Part shown: positions 43,479-52,185 of the stretch, in pieces
Layout: the number at the start of each line of letters is the position of its first letter
Position numbering within the stretch: position 1 is the first letter of the stretch
NCBI RefSeq assembly: GCF_018224885.1
Contig: NZ_JAGTXB010000011.1
Location: 62,001 to 126,000, forward strand
Length of the DNA stretch: 64,000 nt
Reading direction: 5' to 3'
Origin: Chitinophaga hostae
Lineage (GTDB): Bacteria > Bacteroidota > Bacteroidia > Chitinophagales > Chitinophagaceae
Notes under the pieces: model-generated
The model's input: the letters and a program-made list of their open reading frames with translations, nothing else
What the model was told of the DNA's origin: nothing
The model's database searches: none
Program-made: the position numbers and the translations under genes

Positions 43479-43516
43479 CATTGCTGCGGAGATCCATCCT
43501 GATCTCTGCAGCAATG
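43479..43516. terminator. 16-bp hairpin after the 824-residue gene
   Basis: CATTGCTGCGGAGATC pairs with GATCTCTGCAGCAATG with one G-U-type mismatch and a 6-base loop. There is no T tract after it, so it is a strong transcript-end hairpin rather than a textbook terminator. Confidence 0.55.
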
Positions 43517-43676
43517 GTTACAGGAACAATTCCATCCGATACTCTCCGGTAAAAACCGACCACCCCCAAACCCTTACCAACATCACATTACGCCATTCTC
43601 AGCGATGATTTGTCCCGAAAAATCCGCATAACTAATTACCTTTACCGGGAACTTCACAACCCGGAAAAAACAGCAA

Positions 43677-44468
43677 ATGCCCGCCTGGAAAACAGCCGTC
43701 TGCCAAACAAATAACATCTGTATACATTATACAAGAACCGGTGGCAGCAAACCTCCCTTGATACTGCTCCATGGATTGATGACCAATGGCCTGTGCTGGA
43801 CAGGCTTGGCACGTACACTGAAAAAAGACTATGACATCATTATGCCGGATGCCAGGGGACATGGCAACTCCGACGTACCTGACAATGGATATCAATACGA
43901 AGATCTTGCAAACGATGTTGCCGGCCTGATAACAGCCCTGACACTTCCGCGCCCCATCCTGCTCGGGCATTCCATGGGAGGAATGACTGCGGCTGTGGTG
44001 GCCGCCCGCAACCCCGGTCTGCTCGGCGCCCTGATCCTGGCAGATCCCACATTCCTGAGCCCGGAGGTTCAACGTGAAGTGTATGACAGCGATGTTGCCG
44101 ACCAGCACAGGAAGATACTTGACCTGTCGTATGAGGAGGTACTGGCGGCAGCCCGGGTAAGGCATCCCACCCGGTCGCAGGAAACACTGGAACTATTTGC
44201 CCGGGCAAGACTTCAAACCAGCATGGCCGCTTTTGATGTGCTCACCCCACCTAACCCCGACTACAAACAGCTGCTGCGTAACAGCAACGTTCCGGCCCTC
44301 CTCATATTTGGTGATAAAGGCGTGGTGTCAACTGCGGTTGCGGAGGAGCTCCAACAGTTTAATCCGGAACTCCGCGTGGAACAGATCCGGGAAGCAGGTC
44401 ACAGTCTCCACCTCGACCAGCCCGAACGGTTTGCCACTGCCATCAAAACATTCTTAGCTTCAATCTGA
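43677..44468 (+). CDS. Alpha/beta hydrolase
   Basis: 263 residues, cytoplasmic. HYTRTGGSKPPLILLHGLMTNG starts the fold with the oxyanion HG; GHSMGG is the nucleophile elbow (Ser near residue 101); the third strand has DARGHGNSD; the catalytic aspartate is likely in LLIFGDKG and the histidine in AGHSLHLDQP. This is the lid-containing epoxide-hydrolase/haloperoxidase-like branch, acting on small esters or related substrates. A weak -7 element TACCTTTA occurs at 43637-43644. Confidence 0.88.
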   Translation: MPAWKTAVCQTNNICIHYTRTGGSKPPLILLHGLMTNGLCWTGLARTLKKDYDIIMPDARGHGNSDVPDNGYQYEDLANDVAGLITALTLPRPILLGHSMGGMTAAVVAARNPGLLGALILADPTFLSPEVQREVYDSDVADQHRKILDLSYEEVLAAARVRHPTRSQETLELFARARLQTSMAAFDVLTPPNPDYKQLLRNSNVPALLIFGDKGVVSTAVAEELQQFNPELRVEQIREAGHSLHLDQPERFATAIKTFLASI

Positions 44469-44578
44469 TACTACGAGGAATGCATCCCGCATGCCCTCTT
44501 TCTTCCTGATAATGTATGAATCAGATATGCTGCAAATGCAGCTTCAACTACCCAATTCTAAAATAAATTTTTATTTAT

Positions 44579-44600
44579 GTAGTCAACTACGTAGTTTTAT
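44579..44600 (+). promoter_or_regulatory. Overlapping palindromes at the GNAT-MarR promoter
   Basis: GTAGT-CA-ACTAC (44579-44590) overlaps the perfect 10-bp palindrome ACTACGTAGT (44586-44595), and TAGTTTTA next to it (44592-44599) resembles a -7 element. The position, just before a GNAT gene followed by a MarR gene, fits a MarR autorepressor site. Confidence 0.5.
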
Positions 44601-44617
44601 ACCATAAATCAATACAA

Positions 44618-45115
44618 ATGAGTACGGCATATACTATCAGAACCATTGACAATCAATTCTGTGAGCAGATCATTGACCTGATCCTGCCTATCCAGCAAAT
44701 AGAATTCAATGTACCGGTCACCATCGAAGATCAGCCGGATCTGCACGATATTGAAACCAATTATCACCAGACAGGCGGTGGTTTCTGGGGCGCGATTGCG
44801 AACAACGAACTGGTGGGCACCATTGCCCTGATTGCCACCGGTCATAACGCCGGCGCTATTCGCAAAATGTTTGTAAAGAAAAATTTCCGGGGTAAAGAAG
44901 CGGGTATCGCCCAGCAGCTGCTGGATCAGCTGGTGGCTTATTGCAAAACGGTGCAGATAACGGATCTTTACCTGGGCACGGTCGACAAACTCGCTGCTGC
45001 GAGGCGTTTTTATGAACGTAATAATTTTAAAGAAATCAAAAAAACGGATTTGCCTTCGTATTTTCCTGTGATGAATGCCGATAACGTATTCTATCACTTA
45101 CACCTTAACGACTAA
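44618..45115 (+). CDS. GNAT family N-acetyltransferase
   Basis: 165 residues. The acetyl-CoA-binding signature is in IRKMFVKKNFRGKEAGIAQQLLDQL (R..G.A/G pattern), after the strand ELVGTIALIA; the final LYLGTVDKLAAARRFYERNNFKEI is the typical GNAT end. Transfers acetyl groups from acetyl-CoA to an unknown amine. The next gene, a MarR regulator, begins 5 bases after its stop, so the two are one operon under the palindromic operator at 44579-44595. Confidence 0.9.
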   Translation: MSTAYTIRTIDNQFCEQIIDLILPIQQIEFNVPVTIEDQPDLHDIETNYHQTGGGFWGAIANNELVGTIALIATGHNAGAIRKMFVKKNFRGKEAGIAQQLLDQLVAYCKTVQITDLYLGTVDKLAAARRFYERNNFKEIKKTDLPSYFPVMNADNVFYHLHLND

Positions 45116-45120
45116 CGGAT

Positions 45121-45591
45121 ATGACGAATGTGATTGATGAGTCAGGCATACTGGCGATTTCTACACGGTTGCAACGGCTCAGTGATCAGCTGCGCAAAGA
45201 AGGACAGCTGATCTACAAAGCCAATAACATCGAGTTTGAGCCGAAATGGTTTCCGGTGATCTATACCCTGCACCTGAAACCGGTACTGCCGGTAGTGGAA
45301 ATTGCCAATGAGATCGGCTATTCTCATCCCTCTACCATCAGCCTGCTGAAAGAACTGGAAAAACAAAAACTGATCCGCTCCAAAAAAGATAAAACCGACG
45401 AGCGGAAAAGACTGATACAACTCACGGAAAAGGGAAAGGAACTGGTGGTGCAGATGCAGCCGGTATGGAAAAGGATGGTGGTGGCCCTGACAGCGCTTAC
45501 CGATACCAAAAATAACCTGATGAAAGCGATTGAAGAAGTAGAACAACAATTGAAAACGCGGGGTTTCCTCGAACGGGAACGGCTACTCTAA
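45121..45591 (+). CDS. MarR family transcriptional regulator
   Basis: 156 residues. Winged helix-turn-helix core: LPVVEIANEIGYSHPSTISLLKELEKQKLIRSKKDKTDERKRLIQLTEKGKELV, where SKKDKTDERKR is the MarR wing. It should repress its own operon through the inverted repeat at 44579-44595. Its 3-prime end overlaps the convergent unknown gene by 9 bases. Confidence 0.93.
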   Translation: MTNVIDESGILAISTRLQRLSDQLRKEGQLIYKANNIEFEPKWFPVIYTLHLKPVLPVVEIANEIGYSHPSTISLLKELEKQKLIRSKKDKTDERKRLIQLTEKGKELVVQMQPVWKRMVVALTALTDTKNNLMKAIEEVEQQLKTRGFLERERLL

Positions 45592-46194
45592 TAAGCCTTT
45601 TACCAGTGCCTTCCATTGCAACTTAGATATGCCAATGGCGCCGCTGGATCCTACTACTGCATTCCTGATCTTATCGCCAATATCAGCAGTTTGGGTATTG
45701 GGCACTTCATTACGCCCGTATACAGCCGCCGTTATTTCGTTCCCGTTTCTTTCCAATACAAAAGAACTACTGGCTTCTTTACGCAGAAAATGCGCTATCC
45801 CGGCGCTCTTTTGTATAGGATGCTCGGAAGGCCGGGCCCGGATAAAATATACCTCCTGGTGCTCATTTAACATCACATGCTCTTTCTGCTCCACCTTTAC
45901 CCAGTCGAACCCCTTCCCCGCATTGGTGCCGGGTCCGGGAATGTTTATTCGTATATACATCCCCGTTTCCGCAGGTCCCTCTGCCGGTTTGGCCGCCAGG
46001 TCGGTCAACTGAAATTCTGACGACAGTCCCCCGCTCAACGAGGCCCAATTGTTTACATCCACCAGCCGCGCAACGGCAGTTTTAAAAAAGGCAATGGCGG
46101 CCGCTTCATGCACCAACGCCCGCGTTTCTGTAGTGGTAGTCGCCTCACCCGTATATTGCGCCGGTATAAACGGTGCTGCAATATTATCTGCCAT
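45583..46194 (-). CDS. Unknown 203-residue conserved-type protein
   Basis: 203 residues, no signal peptide and no membrane helix. I do not recognise a family. The start is rich in T and A (MADNIAAPFIPAQYTGEATT), followed by a helix with HEAAAIAFFKTAVARL, a region of strands (FQLTDLAAKP, MYIRINIPGPGTNAG), a segment with WVKVEQKEHVMLNEHQEVYFIRARPSEHP, and a final helix IGISKLQWKALVKGLL. Composition and spread of hydrophobic residues are those of a folded soluble protein. Convergent with the MarR gene (9-base overlap). Confidence 0.55.
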   Translation of the reverse strand: MADNIAAPFIPAQYTGEATTTTETRALVHEAAAIAFFKTAVARLVDVNNWASLSGGLSSEFQLTDLAAKPAEGPAETGMYIRINIPGPGTNAGKGFDWVKVEQKEHVMLNEHQEVYFIRARPSEHPIQKSAGIAHFLRKEASSSFVLERNGNEITAAVYGRNEVPNTQTADIGDKIRNAVVGSSGAIGISKLQWKALVKGLLE

Positions 46195-46507
46195 AACGCC
46201 AACTTTTTAATGATAAAACAATATGTGGAAAAGATACCTGGTCCTTATTACCGCTCACCCCGATTTTAGCTACCTTTGCGTAATAAAGGTTCAGGTATAT
46301 GCAAGCAATCCATACATTCCAATAACGCTGCGTTTCACAGCACATGGGAACAAGAAAAGTTCCCGGAATACGAAAGAGTAGTCATTCAACACCTTTGATC
46401 ATCCGCATAACAACAAATAAATATCACCGGCCTGTACACATGGCCCTCGTCCTACTTTATGATATCCTGATGGGATTTAACATCTGATCATTCTAAAGAT
46501 ACAAAAT
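46195..46507. other. Intergenic region with a -7 element and a possible decayed frame
   Basis: 313 bases. TACCTTTG (46271-46278) is an exact -7 element on the plus strand. It is followed by a short frame coding NAAFHSTWEQEKFPEYERVV that stops soon after and has no start; the rest is unremarkable. No RNA structure was seen. Confidence 0.3.
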
Positions 46508-46924
46508 ATGAACAGTATATATACACTTTTCCTGGTCTGTTTTCTGCACATCCAATGTACTAACATTCCAACCAGTCAAACAAATGGCAAGATTACCGGG
46601 AAATGGCTCCCCGTAAAATCCATTATCAGCGCCACCGAAAACGATGAGAAATCATTTGAAAAAACAGACAGCTCCTTCGTCCCTTCCGATGTAATGCTAT
46701 TCAAGGAAAACGGCACCATCGATGACGGCGGACAACGATACGAATCTTATACCATCGACCGCGAAACCAAGGAACTGACACTGCAGGAAGCCAATGGCGA
46801 CGCCATTACGTTCAGGATACAAACGCTCACGGCCCAGCAATTAGTGATATTCCGGGAAGATGACGAAATTTATAATAACAAACATCGTCATATGAAACTG
46901 GAAATTCATTTTAAACGGCCATGA
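46508..46924 (+). CDS. Small lipocalin-like lipoprotein
   Basis: 138 residues. N-terminus ILFLVCFLHIQCTNIPT-like with a lipobox cysteine at residue 18. The rest reads as a small lipocalin-type barrel of eight strands (GKWLPVKSI, DVMLFKENGTIDDGG, LTLQEANGDAITF, QQLVIFRED). Such proteins are common in Bacteroidota and probably sit in the outer membrane or periplasm; the ligand is unknown. A hairpin (46954-46982) lies after it. Confidence 0.65.
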   Translation: MNSIYTLFLVCFLHIQCTNIPTSQTNGKITGKWLPVKSIISATENDEKSFEKTDSSFVPSDVMLFKENGTIDDGGQRYESYTIDRETKELTLQEANGDAITFRIQTLTAQQLVIFREDDEIYNNKHRHMKLEIHFKRP

Positions 46925-46953
46925 TCATTTCAATACCGGTAAAATGATACCCG

Positions 46954-46982
46954 GGCCGGTAGCACACCCCGTGCTCCCGGCC
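46954..46982. terminator. Hairpin after the lipocalin-like gene
   Basis: GGCCGGTAGCAC pairs with GTGCTCCCGGCC with one mismatch; the loop is ACCCC. No T tract on the plus strand. It lies between two converging genes. Confidence 0.5.
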
Positions 46983-47034
46983 ATACAAAAACAAAACGCT
47001 TTACGCAGCGCCGCTTAGCGCAAACCGCCTATCG

Positions 47035-48507
47035 TCATGGATTCTGAGGAAAATTGGTTGGATCGTTATGAATATCTATTTCGCTTTGCGGAATGGGAAA
47101 TAATAACCGCGCAGGTGTAAGCACCGGTGTTGAAAGATTGTATTCTTTCAGCAAATGCGCCTGCAGTATAGCGAGCCCTTTTGAATAACGGATCAGGTCA
47201 AACCAGCGGTTGTTTTCAAACGCCAGCTCCACCCTTCTTTCGCTGAAAACAGCATCCCTGAAACTGCCCTGGTCAGGCAATTCAGCAGTCGTTCTGGCTT
47301 TCAACCCGGCTCTCAATCTTACCTGGTTCAGGTAATCAAAAGCGGTGCCGGGGCCAGTAGCCGCGCTATAGCCCTGTTCATTCAGGGCTTCGGCCTGCAA
47401 TAACAACACATCCGCATACCGCAATACCGGGAAACTGCTGCCACCGTCGCCGGTAGCACCGGGTACATCCAGGTATTTCTTTACATAGTTACCACGTTGT
47501 GTGGTAGTGGCATTTTTAAGCGATACGGTATCCAGTGAGGCTATGAGGCGTTTGTCATCTTTCTCATAAGCGGATACCATGTCATTGGTGGGCCGGTTGT
47601 TATTGGATCCCCCATAGGCGACACCATTATAGTAAAACGAAAACGGCACCATATCGGTGAAATAGGTATTCCCTTCAGAAGGGCTTAACCCTTTTTTAAA
47701 GCGCACGGTAAACAGCACTTCAGCGTTAACCGCGTTAGCCGGGTTATACAAAGCCGCGTAATCAGACAACAACGTATAGCCGGTCACGTTTTTCAGCACC
47801 GCTGTGGCGGCGGCCCATTTCTTCTCCGTTATATACACCTTACCCAATAATCCATTGGCTGTACCCGCGGTAGCCCTGCCACCATCATTCACATTGGTAT
47901 ATATGCCAGGAAGCAGTGCAGCAGCAGATTGCAGGTCCTTCTCTATTTGTCCGTATACTTCGGCTACGTCGTTTCGTTTATCATGCTGTGCCTCGGCGGT
48001 GGTTTCTGTTCTGATCACCAGCGGCACTTTTCCATATAAACGTACCAGGTCAAAATAAACAAATGCTCTCAGGAACAGGGCTTCGCCTTTAAACTGTTTT
48101 TTGGATGAATCCGGGATAGCGGCGGCATCTACCTGGTCCAGCACTGCATTGGCCCGTGATATGGTTACATAAGATCCTGCGTATACATCCGTAAGAAACG
48201 GGTTGGTGGTCGTTTCCGTAAACAGATCAATTTGCGAGGCCACACCACCCAATGCTCCCCGGTCAAGGATATCCGTATTATCACTTCTTACTTCCATCAG
48301 GTAGTAACTGGACTTGCCATAAGTACGGATACTCTGCAACCCGTCGTAGATAGCGTTTACCCCCTGCTGGAAGTCGTTGGTTGTTTTGAAAAAAGTGGCG
48401 GTAGTTTGATTGGATACCGGCGCCAGGTTAATAAAATCTTTACTGCAGGAAGATATAACCGTTACCAGCGACAAGCCTGCTATTGCTTTTGTGATATTTA
48501 ACTTCAT
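47035..48507 (-). CDS. SusD/RagB family lipoprotein (PUL 3, orphan pair)
   Basis: 490 residues with lipobox LVTVISSC at residues 14-21, followed by KDFINLAPVS. SusD landmarks are present: EALFLRAFVYFDLVRLYGKVPLVI, LLGKVYITEKKWAAA, RYADVLLLQAEALNEQG, and the end RRVELAFENNRWFDLIRYSKG with LLFPIPQSEID. Shorter than the other two SusD proteins. It follows SusC by 12 bases. No glycosidase or lyase gene is found downstream, so the ligand cannot be guessed from context. Confidence 0.95.
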   Translation of the reverse strand: MKLNITKAIAGLSLVTVISSCSKDFINLAPVSNQTTATFFKTTNDFQQGVNAIYDGLQSIRTYGKSSYYLMEVRSDNTDILDRGALGGVASQIDLFTETTTNPFLTDVYAGSYVTISRANAVLDQVDAAAIPDSSKKQFKGEALFLRAFVYFDLVRLYGKVPLVIRTETTAEAQHDKRNDVAEVYGQIEKDLQSAAALLPGIYTNVNDGGRATAGTANGLLGKVYITEKKWAAATAVLKNVTGYTLLSDYAALYNPANAVNAEVLFTVRFKKGLSPSEGNTYFTDMVPFSFYYNGVAYGGSNNNRPTNDMVSAYEKDDKRLIASLDTVSLKNATTTQRGNYVKKYLDVPGATGDGGSSFPVLRYADVLLLQAEALNEQGYSAATGPGTAFDYLNQVRLRAGLKARTTAELPDQGSFRDAVFSERRVELAFENNRWFDLIRYSKGLAILQAHLLKEYNLSTPVLTPARLLFPIPQSEIDIHNDPTNFPQNP

Positions 48508-48519
48508 AAGTTCCTGTTT

Positions 48520-51500
48520 TTAAAATGAAAGATTGATACCTGCGGTGAATGTTCTTGGTAACGGATAAGTTCCATAGTCCTCTCCCTGCGACAACGGGCT
48601 ATCCGGTCTCGCATTCACTTCCGGGTTGTAGCCGGTGTAGTTGGTCCAGGTATAAATATTCTGCCCGGAAACATACAGCCGCAATCCCTGTATCTTATTA
48701 TGCAACAGGTGCTGATTAAACGTATAGCCGATAGTGATATTACGTAAACGCACATACGAACCATCTTCAACAAAGAATGAGCTGGGTTGCGCGCTGTTGC
48801 CGGTGGTTACACGGTTAGGCCTGATGGTATTTCCATCACCAGGATCCGTAGGTGATTTCCAATAGCCGAGTTCTTCCTTCATCTGGTTGGCGTTACCTTC
48901 GCCGTTGTACAGGAAGCGGCGTTGGAGGTTCATCACTTTATTACCATTCGAGGCCTGCAATGCTACTGTAAGGTCAAATCCCTTATAACGGAATTCATTC
49001 GAAAACCCCCAGATGAACCTGGGGAAATAGCTGCCGATATCTGTTCTGTCGTTGGCATCAATTTTCTTATCCTCGTTTACATCAATGAACTTCCGGTCGC
49101 CGGGCCTGGTGGTAGCGTAATGCGGATAAGCGTCTATCGCCGCCTGGTCTTTGAAAGAGCCTCCGTTTACATAGCCATAGAAGCTGCCGATAGGCGAACC
49201 TACCCGGGTAATATACAATTGTGAAATGGTGCCATTACCCCCGTCAGAAATGATAGGCGCATTGTTGGCGCCCAGTTGCAGTACTTCATTTTTATTGGCC
49301 GCAATATTAAAGCTGCTGTTCCATACAAAAGCACCGGTCAGGTTACGGGTATTCAGCCCAAACTCCACACCGCTGTTACGTACTTTACCGATATTTTTAA
49401 GGGCAGTACCAAAGCCGGAACTCAGCGCCACCGGTACGTTCAACAACAAGTCGGAGGTAGTGGCGCGGTAGTAGTCGGCGCTCAGGTAGATCCTGTTACC
49501 AAACAGGCCTATGTCTAACCCAGCATTTAACTGCACCGTTTTTTCCCAGGTAAGATCCGGGTTAGCCGGCTGCGAGGACCCTACGCCGTTTACAGCGGTG
49601 CCATTGCCGCTGCCCAGCACATAACCGTTAGACGACAACAGATCATAGGAAGCATAGTTAGCGATCTGGAAGTTACCCGAGGTGCCATAGCTTACACGGG
49701 CTTTCAGTTCCGAAATGGCTTTTATGTTAAAGAAGGATTCGTTACTGATCAGCCATCCACCGGATACCGCGGGGAAATATCCCCACTTGTTGTTGGCCCC
49801 GAAGCGGGAGGAACCGTCAGCGCGGATACTGGCGGAAACAAAATATTTATCAGCGTAGTTATAGTTGATCCTGCCCAGGTAAGAAAGCAGCGACCACTGC
49901 GATTCTGTAGAGGTGCCACTGGTAATGGTCGCCGCATTGATCGTTTGTACGGCATCGTTAGGAAAACCGGTACCAACGGTTTCGTTGGCTTTGGTTACGT
50001 TCTTCTGGGAAGTATAACCTGCCAATACATCAAAGCGGTGTTTACTATGTATGCTGAACTGGTAGCTGAGTGTATTTTCCCAAAGCCAGTTGGTAGACAA
50101 TGCCGTTTGGGCCGAGCCTTTGGGGATGGTAGGCGCTGCCTGTTGTACCGGTTTATAACTTCCGAGGGTAGACGGCCGGAAATAGTTACGGCTGAAGTGA
50201 TTGATATCTGAGCCAAAGAATGTTTTAAACTTTAGTCCTTTGATGATTTCATATTCCGCCCAGGCACTACCAAGATTGCGCACATGGTCCATCTTGTCTT
50301 TTATCCGGGTGGCCAGTGCAACAGGGTTTTCACCACCGGAGTAGCCATAAGCCCAAACGTTTTGGCGGTTGGTAGCCAACGATCCGTCGGCATTATATAC
50401 CGGGAACACCGGCGATGCCTTCAGGGCATTGCTGAGTATGCCATCGAACGTCCATGGCCCCTCACTGTTGATCAGGTCATAATGATCGAAGGTGGGATTC
50501 ACGGATACGCCTATCCGGAGTTGCTGTGTCAGCTCAGCAGTAAGATTTACCCTGAGTCCGTATCTTTTATAGCCTGACCCCAGGATGATCCCTTTCTGAT
50601 CAAGATAATTACCGGAAATATAGTACTGGAACTTATCACTGCCCCCGGAGGCCGACAGCGTATGGTTCTGTATAGGCGCGGTTCTGAACAGGGCATCCTG
50701 CCAGTCGGTGTTGGTCAGCCCCTGGGTACCTGCAAGATAAGGCAGTATTTCAGGAGCGATCTGGAAGTTTGAATTCCCCCTGGTAGCGTTATCGTCTGTA
50801 ATACTGCCGGATGGTTTGGCATCCAGGTAAGCATTATTCTTTGCATCAAAGCTAAACTTCGACCATTGATAGGCATCCATCAGTTTTATTTTCTTACTGG
50901 CCTGCTGAAAGCCCGCGTACATGCTATAGCCAAAGGATGGCGGCCCGGAAGTCTTCCCCTTTTTGGTAGTGATCAACACCACGCCATTAGAGGCCCTGGA
51001 GCCGTAAATGGCGGCAGATGAAGCATCCTTCAGGATATCGATGGAAGCGATATCATCGCTGTTGATAGTGCTGAGCGGATCAGGTGATTTCTGGAAAGAT
51101 GCCTGCCCGGTAATGTTGACTACATCGGTAGATCCCTGCAGGTTTTTCAGGTCGTTCGATAACGGAATCCCATCCACTACGTATAACGGATCGATACCAG
51201 CAGAGATGGAGTTCAATCCCCTGATACGTACGCTGATGCTGCCTCCCGGCGCACCGGTATTTTGCAGTACCTGCACGCCCGGTACTTTACCGGCAATGGC
51301 CTGTTCAAAACTGGTAACCGGCTGATCTTTCAGATCTGCGGCCCGTACAGAGGCAACGGCGCCGGTAATTTCCTTCCTCCGTTGTACACCATAACCCACT
51401 ACTACCACCTGGTTCAGCGAAGAAGTAGATTCTTTCAGCGTGGTATTCAACTGTTGCGGCGATCCATCTGACAAAGTGATACCGGTCAGCAACGTTGGCT

Positions 51501-51786
51501 CGTAACCGATAGAAGAAAACTGTATGCTGTAAGGACCGCCGGCAGTCAGATTTGTAAAGCGGAAGGCACCGCCGGCATTTGTTTGCGCAGCAGCAGTAGC
51601 GCCGGTGGTTTCATTTTTCACCACTACGGATACGCCGGGAATGCCCTCCTGCCGTTCGTTCCGGACTATACCGGTAACGCCTGCACGCTTTTCCTGTGCC
51701 AGCAGATATAATGGAGCCAATAAAGTAACGAGCAAAAATATGCTCCTCCATTTTTTCTTGAAAGACCAAAAGTAAAAAGAGTCCAT
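48520..51786 (-). CDS. SusC/RagA family TonB-dependent transporter (PUL 3)
   Basis: 1088 residues from the ATG at 51786; the GTG at 51810 of the longer frame is less likely. The signal peptide ends at PLYLLAQ, followed by the CarboxypepD_reg domain (GVTGIVRNERQEGIPGVSVVV), the plug with SIDILKDASSAAIYGSRASNGV and the barrel to FTAGINLSF. It starts an isolated SusCD pair. The -7 box at 51966-51973 would give an untranslated leader of about 180 bases, unusually long. Confidence 0.96.
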   Translation of the reverse strand: MDSFYFWSFKKKWRSIFLLVTLLAPLYLLAQEKRAGVTGIVRNERQEGIPGVSVVVKNETTGATAAAQTNAGGAFRFTNLTAGGPYSIQFSSIGYEPTLLTGITLSDGSPQQLNTTLKESTSSLNQVVVVGYGVQRRKEITGAVASVRAADLKDQPVTSFEQAIAGKVPGVQVLQNTGAPGGSISVRIRGLNSISAGIDPLYVVDGIPLSNDLKNLQGSTDVVNITGQASFQKSPDPLSTINSDDIASIDILKDASSAAIYGSRASNGVVLITTKKGKTSGPPSFGYSMYAGFQQASKKIKLMDAYQWSKFSFDAKNNAYLDAKPSGSITDDNATRGNSNFQIAPEILPYLAGTQGLTNTDWQDALFRTAPIQNHTLSASGGSDKFQYYISGNYLDQKGIILGSGYKRYGLRVNLTAELTQQLRIGVSVNPTFDHYDLINSEGPWTFDGILSNALKASPVFPVYNADGSLATNRQNVWAYGYSGGENPVALATRIKDKMDHVRNLGSAWAEYEIIKGLKFKTFFGSDINHFSRNYFRPSTLGSYKPVQQAAPTIPKGSAQTALSTNWLWENTLSYQFSIHSKHRFDVLAGYTSQKNVTKANETVGTGFPNDAVQTINAATITSGTSTESQWSLLSYLGRINYNYADKYFVSASIRADGSSRFGANNKWGYFPAVSGGWLISNESFFNIKAISELKARVSYGTSGNFQIANYASYDLLSSNGYVLGSGNGTAVNGVGSSQPANPDLTWEKTVQLNAGLDIGLFGNRIYLSADYYRATTSDLLLNVPVALSSGFGTALKNIGKVRNSGVEFGLNTRNLTGAFVWNSSFNIAANKNEVLQLGANNAPIISDGGNGTISQLYITRVGSPIGSFYGYVNGGSFKDQAAIDAYPHYATTRPGDRKFIDVNEDKKIDANDRTDIGSYFPRFIWGFSNEFRYKGFDLTVALQASNGNKVMNLQRRFLYNGEGNANQMKEELGYWKSPTDPGDGNTIRPNRVTTGNSAQPSSFFVEDGSYVRLRNITIGYTFNQHLLHNKIQGLRLYVSGQNIYTWTNYTGYNPEVNARPDSPLSQGEDYGTYPLPRTFTAGINLSF

Positions 51787-52185
51787 AGGTGATTTTTGAG
51801 GCCCCGCCACAGGCTATTGCTATGCCTGCGGAAGAGAAAGCATCTGTTAAAATGCTCACTGATATGCAAGGGCCAGTTGATAAAACTGTTTATAAAAGAT
51901 TCGGGCTAATTGCGCGACATTAAATTTTCATTCAGCGTTAAAAGTAACAACACTTTTTTAGTCCACAAAATTAATAGACTATTATATACCGGGTTTATTT
52001 TGTGTAGATAAATTTACCTTACTGGCTACAAACAAAGCGCTAAAACTACATGGCCGGTAAAACGAGTGTCCGGAAATGAACACCTGCTACTGAAAGCGGA
52101 CGATCATCATTTATTTTAGCTGCTGATAATCAACACCTCCGAGCTTGGCATTTACTTCGCTACCGGATGATTACAATTTCACTGT
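51787..52185. other. Intergenic region with the PUL 3 promoter
   Basis: Minus strand: TAATTTTG at 51966-51973 is the likely -7 element of SusC, and the palindrome AATAGACTATT (51973-51983) lies directly behind it, where a regulator could bind. Between 51787 and 51960 I see no gene; this would be the SusC leader. The part before the ABC permease has no clear promoter. Confidence 0.45.

Noticed and set aside
46344-46487. Short frame MGTRKVPGIRKSSHSTP and others in the 46195-46507 gap
   Set aside because: No family pattern, no start context; more likely chance or a decayed gene.
52070-52120. Short frame ending in GNEHLLLKADDHHLF before the ABC permease
   Set aside because: Too short to recognise and without start codon; kept only as a possible gene remnant.
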